Below are positions 1 through 5,253 of a stretch of DNA of 6,788 nucleotides, in pieces. The stretch lies in assembly GCA_903953455.1 (NCBI GenBank), contig CAJBJW010000098.1, positions 1 to 6,788 on the forward strand. The letters are read 5' to 3'. Below the pieces are notes generated by a model. The model was not told the origin of the DNA. It searched no databases and was given only the letters and a program-made list of their open reading frames with translations. The position numbers and the translations under genes were made by a program. Source of the DNA: an uncultured Pseudomonadota bacterium (GTDB taxonomy: Bacteria; Pseudomonadota; Gammaproteobacteria; Methylococcales; Methylomonadaceae). How positions within the stretch are numbered: the stretch's first letter is position 1; each line of letters opens with the position of its first letter.

Positions 1-210
1 CCAAGGCACCATAAAATCTCATTAATTTATAAACAGGCAATTGGAGAACGTAGTTTTTATAATTTCACTATGGGTTTTAATAAAATAGACAGTGAATATT
101 TAGAATCTGCCCAGAGTTTAGAGCAAATCTATAATAGTAATTCATTTCATGAGCATCCCAACCACATCGTTGAACTACTAGAAATGTTTAAAAGTGAAAC
201 GCTATTTTAA
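1..210 (+). CDS. C-terminal end of a BLUF-domain (blue-light, FAD) photoreceptor-like protein, 5' end outside window
   Basis: The frame is open from the first base to a TAA at 208-210 and gives the last 69 residues of a protein. Residues 2-26 match the last strand and loop of BLUF domains as I know them: an RHH segment in place of the usual D-x-R-H, then a hydrophobic strand, an ERSF motif and the segment FYNFTMGF. In BLUF proteins such as AppA and BlsA this last part reads roughly F-x-x-W-x-M, where the Met and the semi-conserved Trp affect the flavin hydrogen-bond network. Here the Met is kept and the Trp position holds Phe. The remaining 43 or so residues look like the short helical cap of stand-alone BLUF proteins and end in LLEMFKSETLF, with no added output domain. 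BLUF proteins bind FAD and signal blue light through partner proteins. The FAD-binding N-terminal half lies outside the window, so function and intactness cannot be judged. The gene is convergent with pqqD. Confidence 0.7.
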   Translation, partial: PRHHKISLIYKQAIGERSFYNFTMGFNKIDSEYLESAQSLEQIYNSNSFHEHPNHIVELLEMFKSETLF

Positions 211-256
211 TTTATGTATTTGCTAAATTCTGTTCGCATTGTCTTTAAAGATGTGA

Positions 257-268
257 CCTAAATTTAGG
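257..268. repeat. Perfect 12-bp palindrome
   Basis: The sequence CCTAAATTTAGG equals its own reverse complement. The flanking bases (A on both sides) do not extend the symmetry. There is no unpaired loop and no T-tract, so it does not look like a terminator. It sits 7 bases from a second perfect palindrome. A dimeric-protein binding site or a chance AT-rich palindrome are both possible. Confidence 0.6.
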
Positions 269-275
269 ATGTTAG

Positions 276-289
276 TAGATTTAAATCTA
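276..289. repeat. Perfect 14-bp palindrome
   Basis: The sequence TAGATTTAAATCTA equals its own reverse complement; the next base on each side is G, which ends the symmetry. It follows the 12-bp palindrome after 7 bases, so the two centres are 20 bases apart, close to two helical turns. No function can be assigned from the sequence. Confidence 0.6.
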
Positions 290-290
290 G

Positions 291-413
291 TGTCCGTTCG
301 GAGAGTATAGGGCAAGACGTTTTGAAGTAATTAAGCTACAACGTGTAATTGAAAAACTCATCAAAAAACCAACACCAAAAAGTATTGGTTTTAATGCGAA
401 TCGACAACTTTCT
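291..413 (+). pseudogene. Possible decayed coding remnant without a start codon
   Basis: After an in-frame TAG at 288-290 a plus-strand frame stays open to a TGA at 570-572. Its first 41 or so codons lie before the pqqD stop and read like a real basic protein segment, including YRARRFEVIKLQRVIEKLI followed by KKPTPKSIGF. No ATG, GTG or TTG occurs in this part, so it cannot be an intact gene as it stands. The rest runs antisense through pqqD. I do not recognise the family. It could be a leftover of an inserted or deleted gene, or a chance open frame in AT-rich DNA. Confidence 0.2.
363..392 (-). terminator. Weak candidate terminator downstream of pqqD
   Basis: Arms AAAACCAA (365-372) and TTGGTTTT (385-392) are perfect inverted repeats with a 12-base loop. 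Read on the minus strand, the 3' arm runs into six T (368 to 363), as an intrinsic terminator for leftward pqqD would, about 20 bases after its stop codon. The stem has only three G-C pairs (two C-G and one more if the loop edge re-pairs), so it is weak. On the plus strand the tail is shorter, so service to the BLUF-like gene is less likely. Confidence 0.3.
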
Positions 414-685
414 TATTTTTGTGTTATCCAACCGTTGCCCAGTGCAACGGTCAAAAAACCTTCGATATCCCCCGCTAAACCACTTGTTTCAAACTTAGTT
501 TCCAGCTCTTCAACGAGTTGCGAAAAAGTGCGCGTTCCATCACAGAGTTTCAAAATTTCCGCTGAACTCTGATTCAGCTCAACCATTCCTTCTGGGTAGA
601 GAATGACATTTTTTTGTTGAACGTCTTCCCATTGCAAACGGTGCATGGGCGAAAAGGCGAGTAATTGATCGTGCTGTAGAGTCAT
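413..685 (-). CDS. pqqD: PqqD, PQQ biosynthesis peptide chaperone (solitary copy)
   Basis: The 90-residue product has the usual PqqD length and pattern: HRLQWEDVQ (15-23), then LYPEGMVELN (29-38), then AEILKLCDGTRTF (42-54), a helix around residues 55-66 and a C-terminal helix ending in GWITQK. This is the small winged-helix fold known as the RiPP recognition element. In the known pathway PqqD binds the precursor peptide PqqA and presents it to the radical-SAM enzyme PqqE, which cross-links Glu and Tyr on the way to pyrroloquinoline quinone. No pqqA, pqqB, pqqC or pqqE is in the window; the stretch downstream, where pqqE often follows, is non-coding. The gene could serve a pqq set elsewhere or be a relic, but all the diagnostic segments are present. 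The ATG at 685 has no clear ribosome-binding site; the next Met (residue 14) has none either and would remove the usual N-terminal segment. Confidence 0.9.
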   Translation of the reverse strand: MTLQHDQLLAFSPMHRLQWEDVQQKNVILYPEGMVELNQSSAEILKLCDGTRTFSQLVEELETKFETSGLAGDIEGFLTVALGNGWITQK

Positions 686-695
686 AAAAATCGGT

Positions 696-705
696 AAAAG
701 TGATT
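696..705 (+). repeat. Third copy of the AAAAGTGA motif in the pqqD leader
   Basis: AAAAGTGATT here is the exact reverse complement of AATCACTTTT at 745-754, and its first eight bases repeat 724-731. It lies 11 bases upstream of the pqqD ATG on the minus strand, downstream of the candidate promoter. Three copies of one 8-base motif within 59 bases suggest either a repeated binding site or competing RNA stems; AT-rich coincidence is the alternative. Confidence 0.4.
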
Positions 706-717
706 AATGAAAGAGAA

Positions 718-746
718 AATCTAAAAAGTGACTGCTTTTTTATCAA
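718..746 (-). promoter_or_regulatory. Candidate sigma-70 promoter for pqqD
   Basis: On the minus strand TTGATA (746 to 741) and TAGATT (723 to 718) are separated by exactly 17 bases (740 to 724). These match the -35 consensus at 5 of 6 and the -10 consensus at 4 of 6 positions. Initiation would fall near 711, leaving a leader of about 25 bases before the pqqD ATG. The promoter lies within the inverted repeat at 724-754, so a terminator, an operator or both could occupy the same bases. Confidence 0.4.
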
Positions 747-754
747 TCACTTTT
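724..754 (-). terminator. Inverted repeat after yggX, likely operon terminator
   Basis: AAAAGTGA (724-731) pairs perfectly with TCACTTTT (747-754) around a 15-base loop. It starts 22 bases after the yggX stop on the minus strand, and the 3' arm ends in a run of five T followed by AGATTTT. This would suit the end of the glyQ-glyS-mutY-yggX transcript, although the stem is AT-rich and the loop long. A third copy of the motif, AAAAGTGATT at 696-705, matches the arm 745-754 over 10 bases, so an alternative pairing is possible. Confidence 0.4.
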
Positions 755-776
755 GTATTTTAGATTGAATATAGAA

Positions 777-1049
777 TTATTTTGCTGGTGGAACGTAGCC
801 TTCAGGCATCTCTTGATTGCCTTCAAATAAATATTTTCGACGCTCAGTCTCTAAAAATGCACGTGCCTTTGGGTCATAACTGGCTAAACGATTTTCATTA
901 AGTAACATCGTTTGTTTTTCTAACCATGATTGCCATGCGCCTTTTGAAATATGCTCAAAAATTTCTAAACCTTGTTCACCGGGAAATGGTGGTGATTCTA
1001 AGCCGTCGGCTTCAATACCGAGTTTTACGCAATGGACTGTTCGTGTCAT
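777..1049 (-). CDS. yggX: YggX family probable Fe(2+)-trafficking protein
   Basis: The 90-residue product matches the family in length and order: an N-terminal MTRTVHC with the conserved Cys7, then PPFPGEQGLEIFEHISKGAW, then W-x-x-W-L-E-K-Q-T-M-L-L-N-E-N-R-L (39-55), and a C-terminal EGYVPP. YggX is a small cytoplasmic protein tied in E. coli and Salmonella to iron handling and to resistance of Fe-S enzymes to oxidants; its exact biochemistry is still debated. It is the last gene of the operon. Its ATG overlaps the mutY stop by four bases (ATGA), and a GGAG ribosome-binding site at 1061-1058 lies inside the final mutY codons with 8-base spacing, which suggests coupled translation. The mutY-yggX order is also found in E. 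coli. Next to MutY, a 4Fe-4S protein, a protective role is plausible, but that is inference. Confidence 0.95.
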   Translation of the reverse strand: MTRTVHCVKLGIEADGLESPPFPGEQGLEIFEHISKGAWQSWLEKQTMLLNENRLASYDPKARAFLETERRKYLFEGNQEMPEGYVPPAK

Positions 1050-2083
1050 AAAAAATTCTCCGTCATAAGTTGAGTTAAAAGTACATTAATAGGTGCGGGC
1101 AAGGCGCATTTCTGCCATTGCGCTCGCGTGTGCCACTGGGGTGACGGTTTTGTTTTTTCTACCGTCAAAAGCAATGGCGTGTAATCTAAATGATAATGTG
1201 AAAACGTATGGCGCTGAACGGCTAAGATTTGTTGATTGCTTAGTTTTAATTCGTGTGCATTGCACCACATTTCAACTTCTTCAATACGGTCAATTTCAGG
1301 CAAACTCCAAAGTCCACCCCAAATCCCTTTCATGGGTCGCTGCTCAAGCCAACATTCGCCGGCTACGTTTTGCGCAATCAGAAAGAGGATTTGCTTGACG
1401 GGTGTTATTTTTGGCGGCTTGCGTTGCGGATAATTAGCCACTGTTTGCGTTAAAAAGGCTTGGCAATGCGACTGCATAGGACAATCGCTACAACGCGGCT
1501 TTGAACGCGTGCAGAGCGTTGCGCCTAAATCCATAATCGCTTGGGTGTAATCACCACAACGCGCTTTGGGCGTAATTTGCGCACTCAAGTCCCATAAAGC
1601 CATTTCCACCGCGCGTAAACTTGGCCAGCCATCAATGGCAAAAAATCGCGTTAACACTCGTTTTACATTGCCATCGAGAATGGGTTGCGATGACGCAAAC
1701 GCTAAACTCAAAATGGCGCCCGCTGTCGATTGGCCAATGCCGGGCAATTCCACTAACGCTGGCAATGTATCGGGAAAATGGCCTAATGAGTTGATGTGTT
1801 GCGCGGCTTTATGTAAATTTCGCGCCCGTGCATAATAGCCAAGACCTGCCCAATGTTGCAAAACATGGTCAATGGGCGCAGTCGCCAAACTTTCTACGTT
1901 AGGAAACCGCGCCATAAACGCGTGATAATAGGGAATAACCGTTGAAACCTGCGTTTGCTGCAACATGATTTCAGAAATCCATACGCGATAAGGCGATTTA
2001 TCTTGTTGCCAAGGTAAATCTTTTCGCCCATGAATATCAAACCATGCGAGTAAATGCTCGGCAAAATCAAACGATTCGTCCAT
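1046..2083 (-). CDS. mutY: MutY, A/G-specific adenine DNA glycosylase
   Basis: MutY removes adenine mispaired with 8-oxoguanine and so prevents G:C to T:A changes. The 345 residues are close to the E. coli length. Visible in order: catalytic Glu38 in WISEIMLQQTQV, the GLGYYARARNL loop (80-90), the helix-hairpin-helix LPGIG (113-117), catalytic Asp137 in ILDGNVKRV, and four Cys at 191, 198, 201 and 207 in C-x6-C-x2-C-x5-C spacing that hold the 4Fe-4S cluster. The C-terminal NUDIX-like 8-oxoG recognition domain starts around residue 228, with KGIWGGLW (252-259) and the FSH triad at 294-296. All key residues are present, so the enzyme should be active. Residue 118, often Arg in this family, is Gln here. 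The ATG at 2083 overlaps the glyS stop by one base (TAATG) and has no strong ribosome-binding site, so it probably relies on ribosomes ending glyS. Confidence 0.98.
   Translation of the reverse strand: MDESFDFAEHLLAWFDIHGRKDLPWQQDKSPYRVWISEIMLQQTQVSTVIPYYHAFMARFPNVESLATAPIDHVLQHWAGLGYYARARNLHKAAQHINSLGHFPDTLPALVELPGIGQSTAGAILSLAFASSQPILDGNVKRVLTRFFAIDGWPSLRAVEMALWDLSAQITPKARCGDYTQAIMDLGATLCTRSKPRCSDCPMQSHCQAFLTQTVANYPQRKPPKITPVKQILFLIAQNVAGECWLEQRPMKGIWGGLWSLPEIDRIEEVEMWCNAHELKLSNQQILAVQRHTFSHYHLDYTPLLLTVEKTKPSPQWHTRAQWQKCALPAPINVLLTQLMTENFL
1058..1061 (-). promoter_or_regulatory. Ribosome-binding site of yggX inside mutY
   Basis: GGAG on the minus strand (1061 to 1058) is followed by eight bases and the yggX ATG at 1049. 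It lies within the final coding codons of mutY and supports the annotated yggX start. Confidence 0.65.
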
Positions 2084-4149
2084 TACGCTTGCAATTTAGA
2101 AATATCAGCACATTCTAAAAATTGCTTAGACAATAAATTCAACAGCGCAAGACGATTGGCACGTAAGGCCAAATCATCACAATTCACCATCACGCCATCA
2201 AAAAACGCATCAACGGGTTCTTTCAATTCAGCCAGTCGTGCTAACGCTGCTTGATAATTGCGCGTTTCAAGTAATGGCGCAATATCTTTTGCTGATTGAT
2301 TTGCTAACTCAAGCAAAGCAATTTCAACCGGTTCAACCAAATTGCCCACTGTTTGCGATGCGGGCGAGTCCGATTTTTTCAAAATATTTAAAATGCGTTT
2401 ATTGGCGGCGGCTAAACTTTCCGCTTGCGGTAATTGTCTAAACGCTTTCACCGCTTGCAGGCGTTGCATAAAATCAAACGGTTGCGTTGGACTAACCGCT
2501 AAAACCGCTTCAAATTCATCCGCTGAAAAACCTTTATCAAGGCAATAGCCTTTTAAGCGCTCAAAAATAAAATCAGCGACTAATTTTTGCGTAGCAGCGT
2601 GATCAAACTCATGGGTAAATAAGGTTGAGGCAACAGCAATTAACGCATGAATATCGAGTTTTAATTCATGCTCAATCAAAATACGCAAAACACCCAATGC
2701 CGCGCGACGGAGTGCATAAGGGTCTTTATCGCCCGTGGGAATTAACCCTGCGCTAAAAATTCCCACTAACGTGTCGATTTTTTCTGCCAGCGCCACAACA
2801 CAGCCTATTTCATTGCTTGGTGTTGCGCCACCGGCTTGTTTTGGCAAGTAATGTTCTTCAATGGCTTTTGCAACCAATGGATTTTCACCGTCTGCGAGCG
2901 CGTAATAACGCCCCATAATGCCTTGCAGATTACCGAATTCGCCGACCATTTCGGTCATTAAATCATTTTTCGCTAAAAATGCCGCGCGTTTTGCTAACTC
3001 AACATCCGCGCCAATTTGCGAAGCGATGGTGTCAGAAAGTGTTACCAAACGTGATACTTTTTGTGCAACTGTTCCCAATTTTTCTTGAAACACAATCGTT
3101 TCTAAACGCGATGAAAAATCAGCCAATGATTTTTTGCGGTCTTGTTTCCAGAAAAATTCCGCATCCGATAAACGTGGCGTGACGACGCGCTCATTGCCAT
3201 CTTGAATGGATTGGGGGCGTGTGCTTTGAATATTACTAAACGTAATAAAATACGGGCGCAGCGAACCATCTGCATTTTTGACAGGAAAATATTTTTGATT
3301 TTCCTGCATAGTTGTAATCAACACTTCCGCTGGTAACGCTAAAAAGCGCTCATCAAAATGGCCTGTAATGGGAACTGGTAATTCATTTAACGCGGCAATT
3401 TCTTCAAGTAAATCGTCATCAATATGTGCAATCCCTTGAACTGCTGATGCGGCTTTTTCTGCATCACTGCGAATCTGTGCTTGACGCACATTTAAATCCG
3501 CAATCACTTTGCCTTGTGACAATAATAAATCAGCATAATGTTCAGGCTTATCAATCACAATGAATTGTGGTGCATGAAAACGATGACCGCGTGTTTGATT
3601 ACCTGTTTGCAAACCTAAAATGTCGGTTTCAACAATTTGCTCACCATAAAGCAACACCGCCCAATGCACAGGACGCACAAATTCAGTGGCAAAACTTCCC
3701 CAACGCATCCGTTTTGCAATCGGCAATAAACTAATACTTTTGCGAATAATATCGCCAATAAGCTGTTGCGTGGTTTGCCCTGCAATGGTTTGCGTACAAG
3801 CGAGCCATTCGCCTTTGTCGGTTTTTAAGCGCTCAAGTTGCTCAAACTCCACATTGCAGCTTTGCGCAAAGGCAAGCGCCGCTTTGCTTGGCGTGCCGTC
3901 TGCTTGAAAGGCACCTTGAATAGCAGGGCCGCGTTTTTGAACGGTCTTATCCACCTGTGCACCGGCCAAATTTTCAATAAAAACCGCAAGGCGACGTGTG
4001 GCCGCATAACTTTTTACTGATGAAAACGCCAGTTCTGCATCGTGTAAACCTTGCACGATGCCTGAAGTCAACGCATTGCTGAGTTTTACTAAGGTTTTAG
4101 GCGGCAATTCTTCGCAGCCGAGTTCAAATAATAAATGTTGTGTTGTCAT
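2083..4149 (-). CDS. glyS: Glycyl-tRNA synthetase beta subunit
   Basis: GlyS is the large subunit of the bacterial alpha2-beta2 (or related heterotetrameric) glycyl-tRNA synthetase; it supplies tRNA binding and recognition while GlyQ carries the aminoacylation site. The 688-residue product is collinear with E. coli GlyS (689). It opens with LLFELGCEELPPKTL (6-20), followed by AATRRLAVF and the segment VQKRGPAIQGAF. Further segments are RGHRFHAPQF, PAEVLITTMQ, a middle region with KNDLMTEMVGEFGNLQG (HD-like part), TGDKDPYALRRAALGVLRI, and a C-terminal helical region with VDAFFDGVMVN and NRLALLNLL, typical of the anticodon-binding part. No frameshift or stop is seen. The ATG at 4149 overlaps the glyQ stop by four bases (ATGA) and has a strong AAGGAG at 4162-4157 with 7-base spacing. 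The two subunits are therefore made from one message, as expected for partners in a fixed complex. Confidence 0.98.
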   Translation of the reverse strand: MTTQHLLFELGCEELPPKTLVKLSNALTSGIVQGLHDAELAFSSVKSYAATRRLAVFIENLAGAQVDKTVQKRGPAIQGAFQADGTPSKAALAFAQSCNVEFEQLERLKTDKGEWLACTQTIAGQTTQQLIGDIIRKSISLLPIAKRMRWGSFATEFVRPVHWAVLLYGEQIVETDILGLQTGNQTRGHRFHAPQFIVIDKPEHYADLLLSQGKVIADLNVRQAQIRSDAEKAASAVQGIAHIDDDLLEEIAALNELPVPITGHFDERFLALPAEVLITTMQENQKYFPVKNADGSLRPYFITFSNIQSTRPQSIQDGNERVVTPRLSDAEFFWKQDRKKSLADFSSRLETIVFQEKLGTVAQKVSRLVTLSDTIASQIGADVELAKRAAFLAKNDLMTEMVGEFGNLQGIMGRYYALADGENPLVAKAIEEHYLPKQAGGATPSNEIGCVVALAEKIDTLVGIFSAGLIPTGDKDPYALRRAALGVLRILIEHELKLDIHALIAVASTLFTHEFDHAATQKLVADFIFERLKGYCLDKGFSADEFEAVLAVSPTQPFDFMQRLQAVKAFRQLPQAESLAAANKRILNILKKSDSPASQTVGNLVEPVEIALLELANQSAKDIAPLLETRNYQAALARLAELKEPVDAFFDGVMVNCDDLALRANRLALLNLLSKQFLECADISKLQA

Positions 4150-5066
4150 TCGTGTGCTCCTTGCGTGGTTAACATCGGAAATCCTAAGGCTTCACGTCTT
4201 GCATAATAGGCTTCTGCCACGGCTCGTGATAAGGTACGAACACGCAGAATATAACGTTGACGTTCTGTCACGGAAATCGCATGACGTGCATCAAGTAAGT
4301 TAAACGTATGCGAGGCTTTAAGTACCATTTCATACGCAGGAAGTGGCAAATCAGCGGCAATCAATTTTTGGCATTCTTCTTCGTACGTATTGAAGCACTC
4401 AAAGAGAAAATCCACTTTGGCATGGTCAAAATTGAACGCTGACATTTCGACTTCGTTTTGATGGAACACGTCACCATAAGTCACGACGCCATGCGGTGTA
4501 TCTGTCCACACTAAGTCATAAACGCTATTCACACCCTGCAAATACATCGCAAGACGCTCTAAACCATACGTAATTTCACCCGTAACCGGACGACATTCAA
4601 GGCCGCCTACTTGTTGAAAATAGGTAAATTGCGTGACTTCCATGCCATTGAGCCACACTTCCCAGCCAAGTCCCCAAGCACCCAGCGTGGGCGATTCCCA
4701 ATTATCTTCGACAAAACGAATGTCATGCTCAAGTAAATCAAATCCCAAGCATCTAAGCGAACCGAGATATAAATCTTGAATATCCGCTGGTGAGGGTTTG
4801 AGCATCACTTGAAATTGATAGTAATGTTGCAAACGATTGGGATTATCACCAAAACGCCCGTCAGTTGGACGACGAGACGGCTGAACATACGCCGCGCTCC
4901 AAGGCTCTGGTCCTATTGCGCGAAGAAAAGTAGCAGGATGAAATGTTCCTGCGCCAACTTCTAAATCCAGTGGTTGAAGGAGTACACAGCCTTGCTGCGC
5001 CCAATACGTTTGCAGTGCTAAAATAAGCCCTTGGAAAGTAGTTACTTTTTGAATGGGTGTTGACAC
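4146..5066 (-). CDS. glyQ: Glycyl-tRNA synthetase alpha subunit (GTG start preferred)
   Basis: GlyQ is the catalytic class II subunit that activates glycine with ATP and charges tRNA-Gly together with GlyS. Family segments, numbered from the GTG start, are TFQGLILALQ (10-19), QPLDLEVGAGTFHP (31-44), RAIGPEPW (49-56) and YVQPSRRPTDGRFG (60-73). These are followed by NPNRLQHYYQFQV, IRFVEDNWESPTLGAWGLGW, GMEVTQFTYFQQVGG, GEITYGLERLAMY, YGDVFHQNEVE, HTFNLLDARHAISVTERQRYI and a C-terminal YYARREALGFPM. The product is 306 residues, close to the E. coli 303. A longer frame begins at a TTG at 5147, but the extra 27 residues are absent from the family and would start upstream of a TATAAT box at 5109-5104; the GTG at 5066 fits the family start. 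The ribosome-binding site before the GTG is weak (GG about 8-10 bases upstream). First gene of the glyQ-glyS-mutY-yggX operon. Confidence 0.96.
   Translation of the reverse strand: MSTPIQKVTTFQGLILALQTYWAQQGCVLLQPLDLEVGAGTFHPATFLRAIGPEPWSAAYVQPSRRPTDGRFGDNPNRLQHYYQFQVMLKPSPADIQDLYLGSLRCLGFDLLEHDIRFVEDNWESPTLGAWGLGWEVWLNGMEVTQFTYFQQVGGLECRPVTGEITYGLERLAMYLQGVNSVYDLVWTDTPHGVVTYGDVFHQNEVEMSAFNFDHAKVDFLFECFNTYEEECQKLIAADLPLPAYEMVLKASHTFNLLDARHAISVTERQRYILRVRTLSRAVAEAYYARREALGFPMLTTQGAHE
4157..4162 (-). promoter_or_regulatory. Strong ribosome-binding site of glyS inside glyQ
   Basis: AAGGAG on the minus strand (4162 to 4157) lies in the last codons of glyQ, seven bases before the glyS ATG. It is the best Shine-Dalgarno match in the operon and fixes the glyS start. 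Confidence 0.75.
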
Positions 5067-5103
5067 AATATTGACCAAGTTAAACGATGAAAGAGATAAG
5101 CAA

Positions 5104-5109
5104 ATTATA
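5104..5109 (-). promoter_or_regulatory. Candidate -10 element of the glyQ operon promoter
   Basis: A perfect TATAAT is read on the minus strand (5109 to 5104). Initiation would fall near 5097, about 30 bases before the GTG at 5066. At 16-18 base spacing no good -35 hexamer is present (CGCCAT at 17), so the promoter may be weak, activated, or not read as classic sigma-70. Confidence 0.5.
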
Positions 5110-5155
5110 ACGGAAAAATGCGCTTTATGGCGTCTCTGACACATCAAAAGTCGCC

Positions 5156-5167
5156 TTTAAGCTTAAA
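5156..5167. repeat. Perfect 12-bp palindrome in the divergent control region
   Basis: TTTAAGCTTAAA is self-complementary and lies between the candidate -10 elements of glyQ and the transporter gene. It is flanked by a 6-base inverted pair, GTCGCC at 5150-5155 and GGCGAC at 5192-5197. The position suits a regulator that acts on one or both divergent genes, but chance is possible at this AT content. Confidence 0.45.
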
Positions 5168-5216
5168 TACTTGTTAATTCACACCGTTATGGGCGACGCA
5201 TTGGCGTTCAATCCGC

Positions 5217-5222
5217 TATAAT
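5217..5222 (+). promoter_or_regulatory. Candidate -10 element of the MFS transporter promoter
   Basis: A perfect TATAAT ends about 31 bases before the preferred ATG at 5254. As on the glyQ side, no convincing -35 hexamer sits 16-18 bases upstream (CGACGC at 17). The bases around it, TCCGCTATAATT, closely match TCCGTTATAATT on the opposite strand at the glyQ promoter. Confidence 0.5.
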
Positions 5223-5243
5223 TAGGTAATTGAAAGAATTCAC

Positions 5244-5247
5244 AGGA
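5244..5247 (+). promoter_or_regulatory. Ribosome-binding site that sets the transporter start
   Basis: AGGA at 5244-5247 is followed by six bases and the ATG at 5254. It favours this ATG over the in-frame TTG at 5230, which lies only 7 bases downstream of the candidate -10 element and would have almost no leader. Confidence 0.65.
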
Positions 5248-5253
5248 TTGATT

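Larger units (their letters stand above)
211..412. other. AT-rich intergenic spacer with palindromes and no intact gene
   Basis: This 202-base spacer lies between the convergent BLUF-like gene and pqqD. By hand count, positions 1-420 are about 31% G+C, lower than most of the mutY and glyS region. The spacer contains two perfect palindromes (257-268 and 276-289), a start-less open stretch with protein-like content (291-413) and a weak inverted repeat (365-392). I see no tRNA, no CRISPR repeat and no recognisable insertion-sequence end. Confidence 0.6.

Noticed and set aside
1093..1398. Plus-strand frame from a GTG whose first 29 residues look like a signal peptide followed by Cys
   Set aside because: It lies wholly antisense to the C-terminal domain of an intact mutY, has no convincing ribosome-binding site, and after the hydrophobic start shows no recognisable protein. 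The hydrophobic look is a by-product of the opposite strand.
2054..4303. Several plus-strand and one minus-strand open frames of 60-81 codons within glyS and at its ends
   Set aside because: They overlap conserved GlyS, MutY or GlyQ coding sequence in other frames, with no own ribosome-binding sites or recognisable motifs.
5230..5253. TTG at 5230 as start of the transporter
   Set aside because: It adds eight residues not typical of the family and lies about 7 bases after the candidate -10 box, where transcription itself would begin. The ATG at 5254 has an AGGA site at good spacing.
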